Positions 5,555-7,261 of a stretch of 7,261 nt of DNA are shown here, piece by piece (positions within the stretch are counted from its first letter, which is position 1; each line of letters begins with the position of its first letter). The position numbers and the translations under genes are program-made. The DNA is from Candidatus Woesebacteria bacterium. GTDB taxonomy: Bacteria > Patescibacteriota > Microgenomatia > UBA8517. The notes under the pieces were generated by a model, which searched no databases, was not told the DNA's origin, and was given only the letters and a program-made list of their open reading frames with translations. The stretch is from contig JAPLZT010000070.1 of assembly GCA_026394855.1 (NCBI GenBank), forward strand, positions 1-7,261, written 5' to 3'.

Positions 5555-6435
5555 GATGAAATTAATTTGCGGAATCTCCAAATTTCCATTAACCTTAGAC
5601 CCGAGTATTTAGCCAAAATAACATCTAAAATTCCAATCAAGATAAGTGTAATTTCGGGTTTTAAAAGAACAAAATTCTGAAGAGGCTTTAAGGTCAGGAA
5701 AATAAATGAAACAAGGGCAATAATTAAAGTCTCTGTTGTTAAACTTATGGCGGTTTTTACACTTTTTCCAAGCTGTACCCTGATAAAATCCTCGGCCAGA
5801 AGAATAAGAATTAAAACTGCAAAAATAGAAACGTTGGTTAAAGAAGCGCTTTTTATGATGGGAGCTGAAAACAAAACTGCTAGAACCCCGATAACAACGG
5901 CCCAAAGAATTAAGGCCATACGGGGTAAATAAAGAAGCTTTACTTTAAGTTTCCTTAATACAATTCTGACAACTGTGGAAATTGCCACAATTAAAAGAAA
6001 TAACGAAATTCCCAAAACCGGCCCGATGGCTACAAAGACAACCGAGAGAGCCGCAGGAAGAAAAATTCCGAAACCCCTGATCCCTATTACATTTCTGGTT
6101 ACCGCAATAACAAAGGCTGAAATAGGAAGAAGAAGTAAGAGTACTATTGTATTTGCCGGAACTCCTGCATTTACAGCTCCCCTAATTGCATATTTAACGG
6201 GATTAAAAATTGCAGGTCCCAATACTTGATCATTTAAGAGTTTCTCCAATGGTCCCAATGTTTGAGGAGTCTTTTGCGTCAGATCCGGGACCGTAACAGG
6301 AGTTGGCGTAGGCTCAACCGTCGGAGTCGGACTGGGGCTGGGACTTGGCTTTACAGCCAAAGATATGGCAGGTTGAAAGAAGGCACCAAGAAAGAGCATC
6401 ATAACCACGAAAAATGAAATAATTAGCCTGCGCAT
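5551..6435 (-). CDS. Seven-helix membrane protein of the 7TM-transglutaminase-associated family, lacking the transglutaminase part
   Basis: A 294-residue membrane protein. Residues 1-27 are a signal peptide or anchor (RR, then a long hydrophobic stretch). Residues 29-50 are an extended Pro/Ser/Thr linker (PSPSPSPTPT...). About seven hydrophobic segments follow at roughly 97-113, 121-138, 140-160, 170-190, 200-215, 233-250 and 258-275. The motifs are those of the 7TM module usually fused to an inactive transglutaminase: LLPISAFVIAVTRNVIGIRGFGIFLPA (102-128), YLPRMALIL (169-177), LAEDFIR (213-219), and a SGLRLMEIWRFRKL end (278-291). The extracytoplasmic transglutaminase-like domain normally in front is absent; only the Pro-rich linker and a short segment remain. 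It is first in the operon, led by an extended -10 promoter, without an SD. It probably docks the cytoplasmic ligases at the membrane or moves their product. Confidence 0.85.
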   Translation of the reverse strand: MRRLIISFFVVMMLFLGAFFQPAISLAVKPSPSPSPTPTVEPTPTPVTVPDLTQKTPQTLGPLEKLLNDQVLGPAIFNPVKYAIRGAVNAGVPANTIVLLLLLPISAFVIAVTRNVIGIRGFGIFLPAALSVVFVAIGPVLGISLFLLIVAISTVVRIVLRKLKVKLLYLPRMALILWAVVIGVLAVLFSAPIIKSASLTNVSIFAVLILILLAEDFIRVQLGKSVKTAISLTTETLIIALVSFIFLTLKPLQNFVLLKPEITLILIGILDVILAKYSGLRLMEIWRFRKLISS

Positions 6436-6455
6436 GGATTTAATAGATAAGTTGT

Positions 6456-6464
6456 ATTATAACA
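6456..6464 (-). promoter_or_regulatory. Extended -10 promoter for the membrane protein / ATP-grasp operon
   Basis: On the - strand, TG (6464-6463), one base, then a perfect TATAAT (6461-6456). No hexamer at a 16-18 base spacing resembles TTGACA; TTGAAA motifs occur at spacings of 13 and 22 only. The start would be near 6449, giving a leader of about 14 bases with no SD before the ATG at 6435. Confidence 0.6.
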
Positions 6465-6496
6465 TTTCTGAATGTTTCAAGCTTTTCAACAAGTAC

Positions 6497-6525
6497 TTGA
6501 CATGATATCAGACGTCTGATATCAT
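6497..6525 (+). promoter_or_regulatory. Strong promoter of the toxin-antitoxin pair
   Basis: A perfect TTGACA (6497-6502), a 17-base spacer, and TATCAT (6520-6525, five of six) with an extended TG at 6517-6518. This is the best promoter in the window. The start would be near 6532, leaving a leader of only about nine bases. It is fully overlapped by a palindromic operator, so it should be tightly autorepressed. Confidence 0.85.
6502..6525. promoter_or_regulatory. Perfect 24-bp palindromic operator
   Basis: The left half is ATGATATCAGAC (6502-6513) and the right half (6514-6525) is its exact reverse complement, with no spacer. It reaches from the last base of the -35 to the last base of the -10. 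The half-site GATATCAGAC recurs exactly at 6559-6568 inside the antitoxin gene, and its ATCAGA core also occurs at 6528-6533. Binding by the dimeric AbrB-type antitoxin, alone or with the toxin, is the natural explanation. Confidence 0.85.
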
Positions 6526-6540
6526 ACATCAGAAAGTATT

Positions 6541-6786
6541 ATGACAAGCTATTTAATAGATATCAGACAAAGAAGACAAACAACCATTCCCAGTGCAGTT
6601 CTTACTCAACTTGGAGTTGGAGTTGGTGACTCTCTGGAAATTTCTGTTTCGGGCAATAAGGCCACTTTAATTCCCCAAAAACAAATTGCTCTTAATGCTC
6701 TTCAAGAAATTCAGTCGGTTTTTGCCTCCTCTGGTGTAAAAGAAAGCGAAATGCAAAAATTAGTAGATGAGAGTAGAGATAGCTAA
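6541..6786 (+). CDS. AbrB/MazE-type antitoxin (SpoVT-AbrB swapped-hairpin domain)
   Basis: An 81-residue protein. The first 45 residues form a typical swapped-hairpin DNA-binding domain: RQRRQTTIPSAVLTQLGVGVG (9-29), then DSLEISVSGNKATLIPQ. The Q-x-TIP and LGVGVGD features are diagnostic. The remainder (about 46-81, ending ...MQKLVDESRDS) would be the flexible tail that wraps the toxin. It neutralises the PIN toxin encoded three bases downstream and probably represses its own promoter through the palindrome. ATG at 6541 has only a weak purine run (AGAAAG) ahead of it. The first codons contain a copy of the operator half-site. Whether it should be called VapB, MazE or another type cannot be decided from sequence alone. 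Confidence 0.9.
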   Translation: MTSYLIDIRQRRQTTIPSAVLTQLGVGVGDSLEISVSGNKATLIPQKQIALNALQEIQSVFASSGVKESEMQKLVDESRDS

Positions 6787-6789
6787 AAA

Positions 6790-7203
6790 ATGCCAACTCC
6801 CCCGCAACTGATTTTTATAGACACCAACGTCTGGTTCTCTGCCTTCTATGGCTCACCAAACTCCGAAAAGCTAATCAAGGCTCACACTGAAGGAAAAATA
6901 AAAGCGGTGGTATCCCGTCAAGTTTTAAGAGAACTTGTTACAAATATAAATAAAAAAATGCCAAATGCAATGGCTGGGCTTAAAAAAATAATGGAATCTG
7001 CCCCACCAGTGGTTGTCAATAATGCAGATCTTATTAGTTCTTTAGTAGAAAAAGGAGTTCACAAAAAAGATCAAGCAATCTTTCAATCAGCTATAAACTC
7101 AAAATCAAAACTGTTTGTGACCGGAAATATAAAACACTTCAACGTAAAAAGTCTATTTGGCATTAAAATTGTCACTCCAAAAGAAGCTGTTGGCTTAATT
7201 TGA
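6790..7203 (+). CDS. PIN-domain ribonuclease toxin (VapC-like)
   Basis: A 137-residue PIN-domain protein. PIN toxins are Mg2+-dependent endoribonucleases that usually cleave tRNA or rRNA. Acidic active-site positions are visible: Asp11 in FIDTNVWFSAF, Glu48 in VLRELV, and Asp94 in HKKDQAIFQSA. The fourth position is Asn113 in FVTGNIKHF, where many family members have Asp; Asn occurs in some. The KDQAI...LFVTGNIKHFN arrangement is that of PIN proteins annotated as putative toxin components paired with AbrB-type antitoxins. ATG at 6790 follows the antitoxin stop by three bases, with no clear SD, so expression depends on antitoxin translation. The reading frame looks intact. Confidence 0.88.
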   Translation: MPTPPQLIFIDTNVWFSAFYGSPNSEKLIKAHTEGKIKAVVSRQVLRELVTNINKKMPNAMAGLKKIMESAPPVVVNNADLISSLVEKGVHKKDQAIFQSAINSKSKLFVTGNIKHFNVKSLFGIKIVTPKEAVGLI

Positions 7204-7218
7204 ATAATAATCTACAAT
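7190..7218 (+). promoter_or_regulatory. Possible promoter for the gene at the right edge
   Basis: TTGGCT (7190-7195), 17 bases, TACAAT (7213-7218, five of six). The start would be near 7225, only a few bases before the ATG at 7229, which would mean an almost leaderless message. The -35 is mediocre. Confidence 0.35.
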
Positions 7219-7228
7219 TGAGCTTCAT

Positions 7229-7261
7229 ATGTGGAAATTTTTAAGGACATTCTATGGCTTC
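7229..7261 (+). CDS. Possible start of an unidentified protein (truncated by window end)
   Basis: ATG at 7229 opens a frame that stays open for 11 codons to the edge (MWKFLRTFYGF). It begins 25 bases after the toxin stop. A plausible -10 lies just upstream but there is no SD. The short basic, aromatic start could suit a membrane-associated protein such as an ABC transporter, but eleven residues do not allow assignment. It may also be non-coding. Confidence 0.35.
   Translation, partial: MWKFLRTFYGF

Noticed and set aside
5555..5581. TTG start at 5581 for the fusion gene
   Set aside because: The ATG at 5554 forms the common ATGA overlap and begins just before the conserved ILGLNAR segment.
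5090..5612. Rightward open frames over the ATP-grasp/retropepsin fusion
   Set aside because: Opposite-strand shadows of a gene with clear conserved motifs; no start signals.
5609..5905. Leftward 98-codon open frame inside the membrane protein gene
   Set aside because: Same strand but a different frame from the 7TM gene; Cys/Phe/Tyr-rich translation typical of a frame shadow.

Overview
The window is AT-rich bacterial DNA with very tight gene packing. It resembles the Candidate Phyla Radiation (Patescibacteria), perhaps Microgenomates. That placement is inference from the unusual ribosomal protein L1, the divergent L7/L12 C-terminal domain, the scarcity of Shine-Dalgarno (SD) sequences and the small overlapping genes. 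No rRNA is present to confirm it.

Left part (1-2671, + strand): the end of nusG, a 159-base gap with a triple repeat and an extended -10 promoter, then rplK (L11), rplA (L1), rplJ (L10) and rplL (L7/L12). This is the classic order. L10-L12 has its own promoter, overlapping the end of rplA, followed by a leader resembling the autoregulatory L10 leader. rplL has a full-length SD. The cluster ends at rplL rather than continuing into rpoB.

Middle (2664-6435, - strand): a four-gene operon, transcribed right to left and converging on rplL with an 8-base overlap. In order of transcription it encodes a seven-helix membrane protein related to the 7TM module of inactive-transglutaminase proteins, a fusion of a sugar-transfer/alpha-L-glutamate-ligase-like ATP-grasp with a RimB-like retropepsin, and two further RimK/glutathione-synthase-type ATP-grasp enzymes. 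All junctions overlap or are 4 bases apart. Together they look like a membrane-associated amide/peptide ligation system with a built-in hydrolase. This is the most interesting item in the window; its substrate is unknown.

Right part (6436-7261): a divergent 105-base intergenic region carries a promoter for each direction. The rightward one has a perfect 24-bp palindrome running from the last base of its -35 to the last base of its -10. It drives an AbrB/MazE-type antitoxin and a PIN-domain toxin (a type II toxin-antitoxin pair). The first codons of another gene may begin at 7229 and run off the edge.
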